From positions 182,910 through 246,909 of the forward strand of contig QNGA01000009.1 in NCBI GenBank assembly GCA_003298465.1: 64,000 nt of DNA, written 5' to 3'. Below, one piece after another: positions 23,155 through 33,102 of the stretch (positions within the stretch are counted from its first letter, which is position 1; the number at the start of each line of letters is the position of its first letter). The notes below the pieces were generated by a model. The model ran no database searches. It had not been told where the DNA came from and saw only the letters and a program-made list of their open reading frames with translations. A program made the translations under genes and the position numbers. Source of the DNA: a halophilic archaeon. GTDB lineage: Archaea > Halobacteriota > Halobacteria > Halobacteriales > Haladaptataceae.

Positions 23155-23286
23155 TCAATGTTTTCGTCCCCCGAAAAATCATCGCTTCGAGACAGCAGAG
23201 TCACGGCACAGTCCGCTATCAGATGTTGGCGAGGGCAGACCATCCGGGGGCGGTCGAACCTTTCCTACCTCGATCCGGTCATGGCC

Positions 23287-23505
23287 TCACTCGTCGTGTA
23301 GGTTTTGACAGGAGAGATAATAGCAAGAATGGGTAGCGACGACGGTGTAGCTCAACATCACCACGCCGGCGAGGTCGTACCGAAGGGCCGCAAGTACGAC
23401 GTAAGAGATGTAGGGCAAGACTGCTTTCACGACGATATACACCGTCCCCCACACCGTTGCGAGTAGAATGAATATTGCTGTATCAGTATAGCGAAAGGTT
23501 GTCAT
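23287..23505 (-). pseudogene. EamA-type transporter, N-terminal fragment
   Basis: The first about 50 residues (ATVWGTVYIVVKAVLPYISY then LAALRYDLAGVVML) match the start of the intact EamA protein upstream (ALWGIAFMAIKAGL / FAAIRYDLAAIIMF). Only two helices remain before the sequence ends in unrelated residues. Probable relic of a duplicated transporter. Confidence 0.65.
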
Positions 23506-23634
23506 TCTCCAGATTTATATAGGAAAACTACAACTTCGAGCTAGAGTACGAGGCACTTTGGTACTCTGTCGGGATGTAGCTAACGTGGACCTGTGAGACC
23601 GATGGGTATGGATGGGGCGGTACTTATGACGAAC

Positions 23635-24558
23635 TCAGTCCGAGCTTAGAGACTTCCGCAGGTTCGGAAGTTCTTCCACCAATTCTCGGCGTTTAATGAG
23701 AAGGAAACCTATAAAGATGCTAATGAACCCGATAACAGCCCACATGTCGATAATCTCTCCAAGAACTATCCAACCGGAAAAAGCTGCAAATACCGGTGCA
23801 GCGTATGAAACTAGGTTAATCTCGATAGGACCAAGCCGGTCCAACAGGTCAAAATAAATGAAGTATCCAATTGCACTTGGACCAATGACAAGATAAAGGA
23901 GTGCGGCGATGCTCCGTGGAGTCCACTCGATAGCTGCAACCGACTCATTGAGACCGAAACTACTGATGTGGAGCATGATTGCACCGATCAGACATGCCCA
24001 AGCAGTCGTGCCCTCAGTGGAGATCTCATCATCTACAATCTGGACGAATACACTGCCGAACGCGAAACTAGTAGCAGCAAGTAGAATCAGAATTTGCCCG
24101 ATTACATCCTGCGTTAATAGATTGGAGGTAGAGGGATTTGAAATAAGGCTAACTCCTCCGAATCCGAAGAGAAGACCGACCGTACCAACAGCTGTGAGCC
24201 GTTCATCCGGCAGAAGAGCACGAGAGAATACTGTTGAAAGGATTGGATTAAGACTGACAATGATTGCGGCCACCGCACTCGTAACTGTTTGCTCCCCAAG
24301 GAAAACGAAGATATTGTACGCTCCGACTAAAAATAGGCCATCTATTACGACAGCAAACCAATCGTCCCGCGTTTGCGGAATCCACCTATCTGTGACGAAA
24401 GCAGCGTATGCAAACATGATGATGGCCGCCAAATCATATCTGATTGCTGCGAACAAAACTGGCGGGAAAAACTCCAATCCCGCTTTTATTGCCATGAATG
24501 CAATTCCCCAAAGGGCTGCGAGGGTTACGAACAAGACGAAATTTCTATATTGTATCAT
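23635..24558 (-). CDS. EamA/DMT family transporter
   Basis: 307 residues, ten predicted membrane helices in two EamA repeats (about 5-140 and 150-295). The first repeat has LAALWGIAFMAIKAGL and RYDLAAIIMFAYAAF, the second YLVIGPSAIGYFIYFDLLDR and APVFAAFSGWIVLGE. Exporter of metabolites or amino acids by family; substrate unknown. The fragment at 23287 is a paralogous relic on the same strand downstream. Confidence 0.85.
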   Translation of the reverse strand: MIQYRNFVLFVTLAALWGIAFMAIKAGLEFFPPVLFAAIRYDLAAIIMFAYAAFVTDRWIPQTRDDWFAVVIDGLFLVGAYNIFVFLGEQTVTSAVAAIIVSLNPILSTVFSRALLPDERLTAVGTVGLLFGFGGVSLISNPSTSNLLTQDVIGQILILLAATSFAFGSVFVQIVDDEISTEGTTAWACLIGAIMLHISSFGLNESVAAIEWTPRSIAALLYLVIGPSAIGYFIYFDLLDRLGPIEINLVSYAAPVFAAFSGWIVLGEIIDMWAVIGFISIFIGFLLIKRRELVEELPNLRKSLSSD

Positions 24559-24653
24559 TGTATTGATTTTTATCTCTATCTCGCGTATATTCTGAACTAT
24601 TATATGAGATTAAAGAAGGTAGGGATAAACCCCTACGCTCCTTGATTGTATCT

Positions 24654-25130
24654 TTAACGGAGGAAATTCTCCTGCTTCAGCCGGTTGCTCATATCAAGCT
24701 TGCCGGAGTCAATTACCCGGCCGTCATCCTGATAGACATAGCTACTGCCATCTGGCATGAAGAACATGGGCGTGCCGGAGAAGTATTTGTGCTGGATGGA
24801 TGTTTCCTCAGCGATGTAGTTCCCATGTTCTTCGCCAGCAGGGATCATCTCGAACCGACCGGAAGTAGTCACAGACCCATCGGGATGCCGAAGCTCCCCT
24901 TCCGCGAGGAAAAGGGTCTGTAGAGTCGGGTGGTAGTGCGACGGGAACTCCGCGCCTTCCTCGATTTTCACCAGCTCGAAAACCTCGCCAGTAACGCGGT
25001 TGAAGTAGAGGACCTTGTTGTACACGCCCTCAAAGTGCTCTTCTGGAAGAGGAACCCAATCGTACTGTTCATGGTCGCCTAGCTGGGTAAGTGCTTGTTC
25101 GAACCCAGTTTGTGAGTGTTCAGTGCTCAT
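24654..25130 (-). CDS. Cupin-domain protein
   Basis: 158 residues from the Met at 25130. A single cupin barrel: motif 1 EGAEFPSHYHPTLQTLFLAE with two His, and motif 2 RFEMIPAGEEHGN with a third His, in the ChrR-like arrangement. Likely a small metal-binding enzyme or sensor. It is divergent from the regulator gene at 25231, with about 100 bp between, and may be controlled by it. Confidence 0.75.
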   Translation of the reverse strand: MSTEHSQTGFEQALTQLGDHEQYDWVPLPEEHFEGVYNKVLYFNRVTGEVFELVKIEEGAEFPSHYHPTLQTLFLAEGELRHPDGSVTTSGRFEMIPAGEEHGNYIAEETSIQHKYFSGTPMFFMPDGSSYVYQDDGRVIDSGKLDMSNRLKQENFLR

Positions 25131-25230
25131 ACCGCAAGCAGAAACTGTACCCAAGCGGGATTGAATTCTCGCCTATCATAGTCGGGTCCAGGGCGGATGT
25201 TTTTTGGCCGACCGGGGGAATGTTAACAGA

Positions 25231-25965
25231 ATGGCATTCCCGAGAAGTGAACTTCTTAGCGTGAAATTGGAGCTGTGGCATCCCGACTGCTGGACTGTTG
25301 AAGTCATGGAGGAAACGGGTGCTGGTGTTCTCGGGCATGGTAGCGTTATGGACGGGCGACAGGCTTTCGAGCGATGTACGATCTACGGGGATTCGTCGGA
25401 TTCTGTGAGGGAAGCCGTCAAGACAGCAAAAGATTCCACTCGGATAAGTCATGTTCAGGAGGTCCAGTCGACCCCGACAGAGAGTATAGCTCCTGAGTCA
25501 GCAATTGGGACGTTTTCGCAAGACGTGTTCATTGAGTACGAGTTTACTGAGGGAATCGGCCCGGCCTTTTTTTCTCGGGGATTCATGCTCGATGGGGCTT
25601 CGCAGATGGAAGATAGGAAAGAGATTTGGCCCCTTTTAGTGCGGATGGACAGGGCTGCTCTCGGCCGACGGATAGAGAAAATTCGAAAGGAGTACAATGC
25701 CAATATTACCTTCAAGCACGTCACTCCAGTTGACCAGGAAAGATCTCGGTCGTCGTTCCAAAATCGACTGGACGATCTTACGCCACGTCAACGGCAATCC
25801 TTCGAGTTAGCACGTCAGAACGGTTATTACGAATGGCCGCGTGAAACAAGCGTTCAGGACCTCGCCGACGAGCTTGGTGTCTCGAAAACGACTTTCCTCG
25901 AACACCTCCGTTCAGCCGAGAACTGCCTTCTTGACCCGCCTGAAACTCAGAATACCTCTGAGTAG
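25231..25965 (+). CDS. Bacterio-opsin-activator type HTH regulator
   Basis: 244 residues from ATG 25231; an upstream GTG frame adds nine residues. The N-terminal 185 residues form the HVO/Bat-like sensor half (KLELWHPDCWTVEVMEETGA). The C-terminus has the HTH_10 signature LTPRQRQSFELARQNGYYEW then LADELGVSKTTFLEHLRSAE. Haloarchaeal regulators of this class control nearby metabolic genes; the divergent cupin is the obvious candidate target. No histidine kinase or PAS domain. Confidence 0.85.
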   Translation: MAFPRSELLSVKLELWHPDCWTVEVMEETGAGVLGHGSVMDGRQAFERCTIYGDSSDSVREAVKTAKDSTRISHVQEVQSTPTESIAPESAIGTFSQDVFIEYEFTEGIGPAFFSRGFMLDGASQMEDRKEIWPLLVRMDRAALGRRIEKIRKEYNANITFKHVTPVDQERSRSSFQNRLDDLTPRQRQSFELARQNGYYEWPRETSVQDLADELGVSKTTFLEHLRSAENCLLDPPETQNTSE

Positions 25966-26078
25966 CTATCCCCAGCCGACTATAGTAGGGTGAGAGTCTT
26001 ACGGACTCTCTCTATCTGCCACATACGGTCAGGAGAACTTCGCTCACTGAACTAATCCAAACGACCGAGATTGTAGTT

Positions 26079-26765
26079 ATGACAGAGGACACCGGAAAGC
26101 AATGGACTGAACTGTATCACGAAAACGCGGACGAGGATGAGTCCTTGATGCCGTCGGAACCGCTTCCGTTCGTAGACGGGGTTACGGCGTTGTTAGACGA
26201 GTACGGCCACGAGACTGTTTTAGAGGCCGCTGTTGGTGAAGGCCGGAACAGTCAGAAATTCGCGAAGTCAATCTCCAACCTTTATGGGTGCGACATCAGC
26301 GAAGAAGCATTGGGAGTCTGCGCCGAGAGAACTGACGGAGAAATCACGACACGCCAAGCCGACGTTCGGAGTCTTCCCTACGATAATGGCCAGTTCGACG
26401 CGACGATCATGCTGGACGCGCTCACACACTTGCGAGAAGTTGAACTCGTCCTTCGAGAACTCATTCGGGTAACAGCAGACGGCGGCCACGTCATCTTCAA
26501 TATGCCCGTCGAGGGTGACGATGCTGGATCGACGAGTGAGCTTATTGCTAATTGGGGAGTGCTCAGAGAATACGAATATAGAAAAGAAGGACACCATGTG
26601 ACGTATATGTTCGTCGGAGATCAGAAACGGTTCACGACGCTCTTGTCTGCGTTCGATCTTCAAATCGAGAGAGTGACGACATGGGAGTGGCGTGATCCGC
26701 CTCATCCCCAATACCGACTGGAGGAACACAGCCACAAGAACATCGTCGTCTACGCCCGGAAGTGA
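26079..26765 (+). CDS. SAM-dependent methyltransferase (class I)
   Basis: 228 residues. Motif I is ETVLEAAVGEGRNSQKFA, the acidic loop is GCDISEEALGVCAER, then ADVRSLPYDNGQFDATIMLD and a post-motif LRELIRVTADGGHVIFNMP, all standard for the UbiE/COQ5-like fold. Substrate unknown. Its stop overlaps a GTG of the next gene and it likely forms one transcript with the AzlCD pair. Confidence 0.85.
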   Translation: MTEDTGKQWTELYHENADEDESLMPSEPLPFVDGVTALLDEYGHETVLEAAVGEGRNSQKFAKSISNLYGCDISEEALGVCAERTDGEITTRQADVRSLPYDNGQFDATIMLDALTHLREVELVLRELIRVTADGGHVIFNMPVEGDDAGSTSELIANWGVLREYEYRKEGHHVTYMFVGDQKRFTTLLSAFDLQIERVTTWEWRDPPHPQYRLEEHSHKNIVVYARK

Positions 26766-26776
26766 GAGGTGGCCGT

Positions 26777-27496
26777 ATGGGACAAATAGACGACCAATTA
26801 GAGTTGGAGGAGACTGAGTTTAGCCGGCAGGGATTAATTTCGGGGCTTCGAGAAAGCACCCCTATTGCGCTCGGGGTCTTCACCTATGGTATCGTCTTCG
26901 GCGTACTCGCACGACAATCGTCTCTCGGCGCTACCGAAGCCGTCTTGATGAGTACCTCGGTCTTCGCTGCGTCCGCCCAGTTCGTCGTGCTCGATCTCTG
27001 GAAGTCACCACTACCAGTCATCACTATCATCGTCACGACCGTCGCAGTAAATCTCCGGCATCTCCTGATGGGTGCGTCGATTCAGCCGTGGCTCAAACGG
27101 CTCACTCCGAAGAAGACCTACGGGATGCTCTATTTCCTGAATGACGAGTCCTGGGGATTGACGATGCGTGCTCGGTCGAACGGCGAGACTGACGCCGCGT
27201 TTCTCCTCGGAAGTGGCCTCATCGTGTTCGTCGCGTGGATCAGCGCAACCGTTCTTGGTGTCTCCCTTGGCGGACTCATCGCGGACCCTGCCGCATACGG
27301 ACTCGACATGGCGTTCATCGCCGTCTACATCGCGCTCTTGGTCGGTGTATGGGACGGGCGTGAAGAGGCCGTTCCCGTTAGTGCCGCGGCGGTGGTTGCG
27401 CTTGTAGCATCCGTCGTATTCACGGGGAATTGGCATATCATCATCGGCGGTCTTATAGGAAGTATCGCCGGTGTCGTTAGAGATGAATATGCCTGA
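26777..27496 (+). CDS. azlC: AzlC-type branched-chain amino acid exporter subunit
   Basis: 239 residues from ATG 26777, which has a good Shine-Dalgarno (GAGGTGG) five bases before it; the alternative GTG at 26762 overlaps the methyltransferase stop. Hydrophobic with about five to six helices and the AzlC hallmarks GVFTYGIVFGVLARQSSLGA, FAASAQFVVLDLW and NLRHLLMGAS. Works with AzlD, encoded immediately after, to export branched-chain amino acids or analogues. Confidence 0.85.
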   Translation: MGQIDDQLELEETEFSRQGLISGLRESTPIALGVFTYGIVFGVLARQSSLGATEAVLMSTSVFAASAQFVVLDLWKSPLPVITIIVTTVAVNLRHLLMGASIQPWLKRLTPKKTYGMLYFLNDESWGLTMRARSNGETDAAFLLGSGLIVFVAWISATVLGVSLGGLIADPAAYGLDMAFIAVYIALLVGVWDGREEAVPVSAAAVVALVASVVFTGNWHIIIGGLIGSIAGVVRDEYA

Positions 27497-27809
27497 ACTA
27501 CAGATGAACACCGTCGCACTCATTGCTATTGTGGGGATGGCAGTCGGGACGTACTTTACGCGGATAGGGGGGTACTGGTTAGTCAGTCGGTTTGAGCTGA
27601 CCCCTCGATTTAAAGCGTGGTTGAGCTACGTTCCGAGTGCCATCTTGGTGTCGCTCATCGTCCCCGAACTCGCAAAAGGCGGGCCTGCCGAGTGGGGAGC
27701 TGGTTTCGCTGCCCTTGTCGTCGCGTGGCGCACCGGAAATATCCTCTATGCGATGCTCGCAGGAATTGGAGTTGTACTGCTCTTTCGTTACCTGCCCACG
27801 GTCGCCTGA
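27483..27809 (+). CDS. azlD: AzlD-type branched-chain amino acid exporter subunit
   Basis: 108 residues, four helices. Typical GTYFTRIGGYWLVSRFELTP then AWLSYVPSAILVSLIVPELA and VVAWRTGNILYAMLAGIGV. It overlaps the end of azlC, as usual for this pair; further possible starts are the TTG-type codon at 27471 and the ATG at 27489. Confidence 0.85.
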   Translation: MNMPELQMNTVALIAIVGMAVGTYFTRIGGYWLVSRFELTPRFKAWLSYVPSAILVSLIVPELAKGGPAEWGAGFAALVVAWRTGNILYAMLAGIGVVLLFRYLPTVA

Positions 27810-27896
27810 CGGTGTCGTACAAAATCTCTCACCTAGTATGGATCAGAAACGGCTGAATCACAACATCGAAGAAAACGGGCTCGAAATCAGGGTCAC

Positions 27897-28373
27897 ATGG
27901 AGACAACACGCCATTTCACAACGAAAGTCTATATCGTCAACGAGGGCGCAACTGCGCTCCACGAACATCCGGAGTTGGAGATTTTCCTTCCTCCTGGTGG
28001 TCATATTGATCGGGACGAATTGCCCCACGAGGCTGGACTGAGAGAGGTCCGCGAGGAGACTGGCTTCGATCCCGAGCTCTACCGTGACGTCTCGGATGTA
28101 GAGGTGCCGGGTGGTCGACCGCTCCCACAGCCTGTTCACCACCTTCTCTACGACGTGAATACATATCCTGATGGCGATGTCGGTCATCAACATATCGACT
28201 TCGTTTATTACGCCAGTGTTGACTCCCGCGACGTCGACCCTGCCCCCAGTGAGGCCGCCCCTGAGACGTGGGACTGGTACACGTCGGATGAACTACGAGC
28301 CAGTGACTTTGATCCTGATACCGTCCAAATGGGAATTGAAGCAATCGAAACGATTGAGACTGCCGAATACTGA
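27897..28373 (+). CDS. Nudix hydrolase
   Basis: 158 residues. Complete Nudix box GGHIDRDELPHEAGLREVRE then ETGF (G-x5-E-x7-REUxEExGU). The rest fits the fold (FTTKVYIVNEGATALHEHPE before the box, HIDFVYYASVD after it). It hydrolyses a nucleoside diphosphate linked to another moiety; substrate not predictable. Start codon is the ATG in ACATGGAGAC. Confidence 0.9.
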   Translation: METTRHFTTKVYIVNEGATALHEHPELEIFLPPGGHIDRDELPHEAGLREVREETGFDPELYRDVSDVEVPGGRPLPQPVHHLLYDVNTYPDGDVGHQHIDFVYYASVDSRDVDPAPSEAAPETWDWYTSDELRASDFDPDTVQMGIEAIETIETAEY

Positions 28374-29389
28374 TTTCCCGTAAATGGTTGTCAGCAGTGG
28401 TACTTTCGTCCCCGCTTCTTGTAACTGAAATTGTTGTTCGCTTTGGAGCGAAGAAGAAAGAGACCGCCAACACTATCGTCGCAAGAAGGATTAGTCCGCC
28501 GAGGGTAAGACGATAACTACCCGTCAAATAACGAGGTCGAACAATCCGAATACTCGGAATTAGAGAAAATGGTGAGGATAGCCCGAGAAGATGAGGACCA
28601 GCTGGTTCTTTCTGCGAACTTCGAGGTTTACATCGACCTCCTGGAAGATTGGCTCGGGGGCGCATGAGCCGAAACATCTAAGCCCTCGATAAGATGCTGG
28701 AGGAGGTTGCTATGGACCCATTGGTCACGATAGATTTGGTCTGCGAACGGGCAGCAGAGCGTTTCTTCGAAAAGCATGACTACACCTCATAAGCACAGGT
28801 GGTGATGGACGGGGAGTATGTCGTGTCAGAACGGACTCCGGTGAGCGACCTGCTGAATGAAGAGGCAGTCACTATTGTCACCGGTGTGGTCGTTGGAGAG
28901 GACGAGTCTTGGAAGAAGATCGGAGTGGAGGCCCTGGCACGCTTGCCTGCCCATGCATACAGAGAGCGTCCGAACAGCGTGCTCGGAAGCTGCTAGAACA
29001 ATTTGGGGTCACTGATTCATAGGTAGAAACGTTCATCGATCCGGTTTCGAAGGTGACTCATTTTCAGTGTTCTCGTGTGACACTGATACTGGAAGGAGTG
29101 GACTCGGTACTATCGACTTCAGGGAACTTACCGGCATAGCTCATGAGTTTATGAGTTCAAGAGTCTACAACACCCTCAAACGAACCGACGAAGATCACAT
29201 CGTTCGCGCTGCCCACGAGAAGCTGAAGGTTACAGACGACGATATTCGTCTCATGGTGTAGGATATAGTCGAAGAGTTCGCTGTCTACGGAGCGGGGGAA
29301 AACATCCTTCATAAACAACCAGGGTGAATATAGGGCTTTATAGATAACATATGTAGGCTTAAATGTTTGGCAGCCAACTCTACATTTGC
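28374..29389. other. Region of short unassigned frames
   Basis: Several short frames show protein-like composition but no family: SEYSELEKMVRIAREDEDQL then VLSANFEVYIDLLEDWLGGA* (28545-28668, plus); MLEEVAMDPLVTIDLVCERA then AERFFEKHDYTS* (28694-28792, plus); MDGEYVVSERTPVSDLLNEE and following (28805-28996, plus); and a run ending EDHIVRAAHEKLKVTDDDIR (to 29261, plus). A minus-strand segment (about 28420-28530) would give one membrane helix. This looks like a string of truncated genes. Confidence 0.35.
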
Positions 29390-29596
29390 ATGCCTCAGCA
29401 GTATTCATCAAGTGAATTGGGAGAAGAGACGTCTTCCAGTAATTCACAAACCGGAACTGATCCCTCTCCACTCTATCTTTCCTCCCAAGAGCGGTCCTCG
29501 TTACGAACAATTTTGACGTATGCTCTACTCTCTGCAGAGGTAGAAGATGAAGACGAACTCTGTGGCGATATCATGAACCTTATCAATCGCTTCTAA
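29390..29596 (+). CDS. Small haloarchaeal protein, unknown
   Basis: 68 residues from ATG 29390. Ser-rich start then LSSQERSSLRTILTYALLSA and EDELCGDIMNLINRF, a plausible helical C-terminus. No family recognised. The DNA is AT-rich compared with neighbours. Could be one of the many short orphan proteins of haloarchaeal accessory regions. Confidence 0.4.
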   Translation: MPQQYSSSELGEETSSSNSQTGTDPSPLYLSSQERSSLRTILTYALLSAEVEDEDELCGDIMNLINRF

Positions 29597-30027
29597 AACA
29601 CACTATAATAAGTTTATATTTTTCTTGCCAGAGATAGAGTAAACACGCACGCCTAATTCGGAGTCACTTCTCCAGACACCAAATTCACAGGATCGGACGG
29701 TAACCGCAATACCATCGACAACCGTTGCGGACTCACTACCATTATTACCTGTTTTCGTGAGACCACCGACGGTGACGGCTGGTTTTCATCGAAATTTCGA
29801 TTCGATACAGAGGGCGTCGCTGTTTTGGAGGATAGTTGTCTGATATCAGGAGACATAGATGGCTTCCAATTGTTATAGTGATAATATGATTTCGCTGTCA
29901 GCGTCACCGACCACTTGCCAATTACCCATCGTCGATAGGAATAGTGCTCCGCTCGTACAATCGGTTTCTATCGTTCACTGTGAGTACGATTGCGTCGTGA
30001 ATAGCAATATCGGGGACTATCCACTTT
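29597..30027. other. Intergenic, nothing recognised
   Basis: Frames on both strands are short or lack a sensible start; the best (minus strand, 29653-29907) has no recognisable domain. Confidence 0.3.
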
Positions 30028-30495
30028 TCAATTATCTGTGTCTTTCACATTAGGGTTGTCACTACCTGTTTTCACCCAGTTCAGAGCGCAACTACGTTCC
30101 GACGAATCGTAGTAGCGCATCTTGTCCGGGGCGACCGGCCAGACTGGGGTGATAGCACGCCACTGATAATAGAGGAACTTTGCCCAGCGCGACTTACCGA
30201 CTGCAGCATATCGGCCGATGTCGAACTCAGGCCCGGTTTGCAGGTCGGGAATGACGCCGTGCAGGTGCGAGAGATACGTCTGTAGATCCCACCCTGTCAT
30301 CTTCTCGTACACGTGTACTGTTCCATACTCGTCGGTTTTCTCCACGAGCAACTCGTAGAATTCTCTATAACCAGCGGACGTGCCTTTTCCCATCCAAATG
30401 GCGACTACGTCGCCGTCCGTCGCTTCAAGAATCTCGAACATGGGAGAAGTCGTCCGGCTTGTTGATGTGTGACCGGTGTCAGAATCGTCGACCAT
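30028..30495 (-). CDS. SpoIIAA-like (STAS-type) protein
   Basis: 155 residues. From residue 19 the sequence MFEILEATDGDVVAIWMGKG then HVYEKMTGWDLQTYLSHLHG, IGRYAAVGKSRWAKFLYYQW and MRYYDSSERSCALNWVK follows the SpoIIAA-like family, which binds lipid or acts as an anti-sigma-like fold. It may start at 30441, where the domain opens. It follows the metal exporter by two bases on the same strand, so it is very likely co-transcribed with it. Confidence 0.7.
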   Translation of the reverse strand: MVDDSDTGHTSTSRTTSPMFEILEATDGDVVAIWMGKGTSAGYREFYELLVEKTDEYGTVHVYEKMTGWDLQTYLSHLHGVIPDLQTGPEFDIGRYAAVGKSRWAKFLYYQWRAITPVWPVAPDKMRYYDSSERSCALNWVKTGSDNPNVKDTDN

Positions 30496-30497
30496 CG

Positions 30498-31427
30498 TTA
30501 GTGGGCGTGGTCGTTGAGGTGCGTGTGGCGGTCGTCGTAGTCATGGCACAACTCGATGGTGGCGTGATCCACACCGTGGTGGGCAAGTTCCTCGTGGACG
30601 CGCCGCGACACGTCCTCGGCCTCCGCCATCGTCTCGACGCCGGTCTCGATGTGCGTGGTGGCGACGGTGATCTGGCTGCAGATCTGCCACGCGTGCAGGT
30701 CGTCGACCCCCTTGACGCCCTCTCTATCAAGGAGGTGCATCCTGATTTCTTCCGTGTCGAACGGCGTCCGATGGAGGAAGATAGCTCCGCTACCGCGCAA
30801 CACCTTCACAGCCGACCATGTCACGACGACGGCGATGAGGGCGGCCGTGATCGGGTCAACGATCCGCAGGCCGGTCACCTCGATGACGACGGTCGAGACG
30901 ATGACAGCGATCGAGCCGCCGGCGTCCCCAACAAGGTGGTAGAACGCACCGCGCTCGTTGAGGCTCATCTCGCTACCCTGCAGGACGTAGACCGACCCCA
31001 TATTGACCAGCAGCCCGCCGAATGCGATGGCGAGTGTAGGCCCTGTTCCAATCTCGATGGGATTGAGGAACCGCTGGTAGGACTCCCAGAGGATGAAGCC
31101 AACCATCGGCAATAGCAGGACGCCGTTGAAAAATGCCGCCGTCGGTTCCAACCGGTGAAGCCCGTACGACCACTGGTCACCGTCGCCGTAGTGGTCGGCG
31201 ACATAAGCGGCGGCGAACGCCATCACGTACGCAAGCGCGTCAAACAGCATGTGGAACGCGTCGCTGAGGAGCGCGACCGATCCAAACAACAGGCCACCGA
31301 AGAGTTCGGCGAGGAATCCGAGGAGATTGATGATGGAGACAACCGCCAGCTTCCGACTGTTCGTTGATGATCCACTATGTCCGTGGCTGTGCCCGTCGTG
31401 GACGTGCCCCGACTCCTGTTCGCTCAT
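30498..31427 (-). CDS. Cation diffusion facilitator (zinc/cobalt exporter)
   Basis: 309 residues from the Met at 31427. Six helices with the CDF metal site residues: LLSDAFHMLFDALAYVMAF (H-x3-D in helix II) and HLVGDAGGSIAVIVSTVV (H-x3-D in helix V). His-rich tails at both ends (GHVHDGHSHGHSG and DRHTHLNDHAH) and a C-terminal domain with DDLHAWQICSQITVATTHIE. CzcD/ZitB-like. Exports Zn2+ or similar divalent metals. Gene after it is a SpoIIAA-like protein. Confidence 0.92.
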   Translation of the reverse strand: MSEQESGHVHDGHSHGHSGSSTNSRKLAVVSIINLLGFLAELFGGLLFGSVALLSDAFHMLFDALAYVMAFAAAYVADHYGDGDQWSYGLHRLEPTAAFFNGVLLLPMVGFILWESYQRFLNPIEIGTGPTLAIAFGGLLVNMGSVYVLQGSEMSLNERGAFYHLVGDAGGSIAVIVSTVVIEVTGLRIVDPITAALIAVVVTWSAVKVLRGSGAIFLHRTPFDTEEIRMHLLDREGVKGVDDLHAWQICSQITVATTHIETGVETMAEAEDVSRRVHEELAHHGVDHATIELCHDYDDRHTHLNDHAH

Positions 31428-31607
31428 CTTGTGACCGAATGAGACTTCCATTCTTATTAAAGTACCTGATAATAACCCCCGGATATTAACAACTGTTGAT
31501 AATAGACTCTATACGAATTAATAAAAGCTATAACAGCACACGATACCACGAGGAGTGATGGAACACGTGGCTGTCAGCAAAAAGCACTATTCAGTGGAGC
31601 CCTTGTT

Positions 31608-31997
31608 TTGGAGATCAGAAGCGATGAGAGTCAACAAAGTGTTTTCGTCGACACATCGTGGACAGATTGGGCCGGTGGAACTGTCGTTAGTTGGCTCCAC
31701 GTCATTCCAACCAATATCTCTGCCGCAGACCGGATATCTCCAAAGGAACACTCAGTATTCGTCGGCGATGTCCGGGTACTTGGTGGCGAGCGTGGGTATG
31801 AGCTTGGGGTCATCGTGCGCTCGTATGTACCCAACCACTTGCTGGCAGGGATAGTCAGCGAACTGCGGGAGGAATCTGAACGGCTTCTTATCGCCGTGGG
31901 GTTCGTCGCCCTGACTGCACCGGTGACGATAATCGCAGAAGCGGCACCCCGTCCATACTCCAGGTGGGCCGGAGGCAACTCGTTCTCTTACCCGTAA
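31608..31997 (+). CDS. Unknown protein, probably truncated
   Basis: About 129 codons, beginning at a TTG; no ATG of the same frame is near. Codon positions 1 and 3 show the normal haloarchaeal bias only on the plus strand. Contains HVIPTNISAADRISPKEHSV then GDVRVLGGERGYELGVIVRS and a helical LLAGIVSELREESERLLIAV. No family recognised. The opposite strand has a Cys cluster (CRFCDYRHRC) that looks like a nuclease zinc motif but has poor codon structure, so I prefer the plus strand. Confidence 0.35.
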   Translation: MEIRSDESQQSVFVDTSWTDWAGGTVVSWLHVIPTNISAADRISPKEHSVFVGDVRVLGGERGYELGVIVRSYVPNHLLAGIVSELREESERLLIAVGFVALTAPVTIIAEAAPRPYSRWAGGNSFSYP

Positions 31998-33102
31998 TCG
32001 GTATGCCGGATAGTCCACGTGACGACTTCCTGCTAGAATCCTGGGTCGAACTCTACACGAAAAGTCCGGACATCCAGTATCATCCGAGAACCGTACTAGT
32101 AGATAATCGCCAGGTTGGGTATTGCGCTGGAAAATCTCAAGACTAGACGTTATGCAGAGGTTCGATGGGTGATGCACATGTCTTAATTCTCGACCACATC
32201 TTTAGCGACGCTGAGACGATACTTAGTAACTTCCGACTCATTGGCTGTTCAGTGAATCTTTGAATTCCCTTGATGATGACCATCCTGCTAGCAAATTCGC
32301 TAATTCATCCCCCGTCTACAGTATTACAGCAAGAGTGCCTCGGGGCGTGACCCCGAAGGTGAATCGCGGAAGCGTTATCGTCCGTTTAATCATACTGAAG
32401 CGTACAATCGCGGACGAGTACGCGAACACTCGAGCGGTGTACGCTGTCGATAATTCCACACTTGGTCGTGATTCAAACCCGCGAATCAAGGGAGTTGAAG
32501 TACTTCAACTCATCCGATTCCCGCAAAGAAGGATGACTGGATTGAACAGATGTGTGATCAGTTTGATCAGCCGAAGCACGGATATGATGAAGAAATGACT
32601 CCTCACTGTACGTCAAGAATGACTACACGATGTCCGGGCCAGTGAAGGGTGGGGTGACGAACGACCATGTGGCTGCTCGTGGACTCCCTGACCAAGGACC
32701 GCATTGGGATCTTACGTTAACGATAACATTATCATTTTAGAGATCTTTCAATGAGTGCTAGTAGGAAATTAACGAAGTTCTATCAGAAGGGTTCTCAGTG
32801 AGAGTGCCTTTAGACACTTGGGCCGTCGGACCTGATAAGATCATGCAATTCTCGATTCAAAATCACCTTGTCAGGTTGTGTGAAATGATTTCGAGAATGT
32901 CGTCCATTGCCTCATATCTGAAATTTATTTATCTGTCGACAGAAGATGATATTCAACATCTATTTTTATGTGTTATATGCTGATTCACATCTCATATGAT
33001 GGTTATGCTCGAATGTATAGACGTCTCTCCGAGCAGACTTCGGAGAGAATCGTATACGGAGATACCCCGAGAAGAGACTCAGGTTGGCAGAAATAACTAA
33101 CA
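31998..33102. other. Gene-poor region with small hairpins
   Basis: No convincing gene. A short frame MPDSPRDDFLLESWVELYTK on the plus strand (32004-32146) may be a remnant. Hairpins: CGGGG-CGTGA-CCCCG at about 32339-32353, and a 9-bp stem TCTCTCCGA/TCGGAGAGA at 33024-33048 that could be a terminator. The centre (32700-33000) is AT-rich. Confidence 0.35.

Noticed and set aside
29653..29907. Minus-strand 84-codon frame considered as a HalOD-type domain
   Set aside because: No recognisable strand/helix pattern of the domain and no RBS.
31752..32177. Minus-strand frame with a CRFCDYRHRC cysteine cluster
   Set aside because: Suggests a Cas4/RecB-like nuclease end, but codon position bias favours the plus strand and no nuclease motifs precede it.
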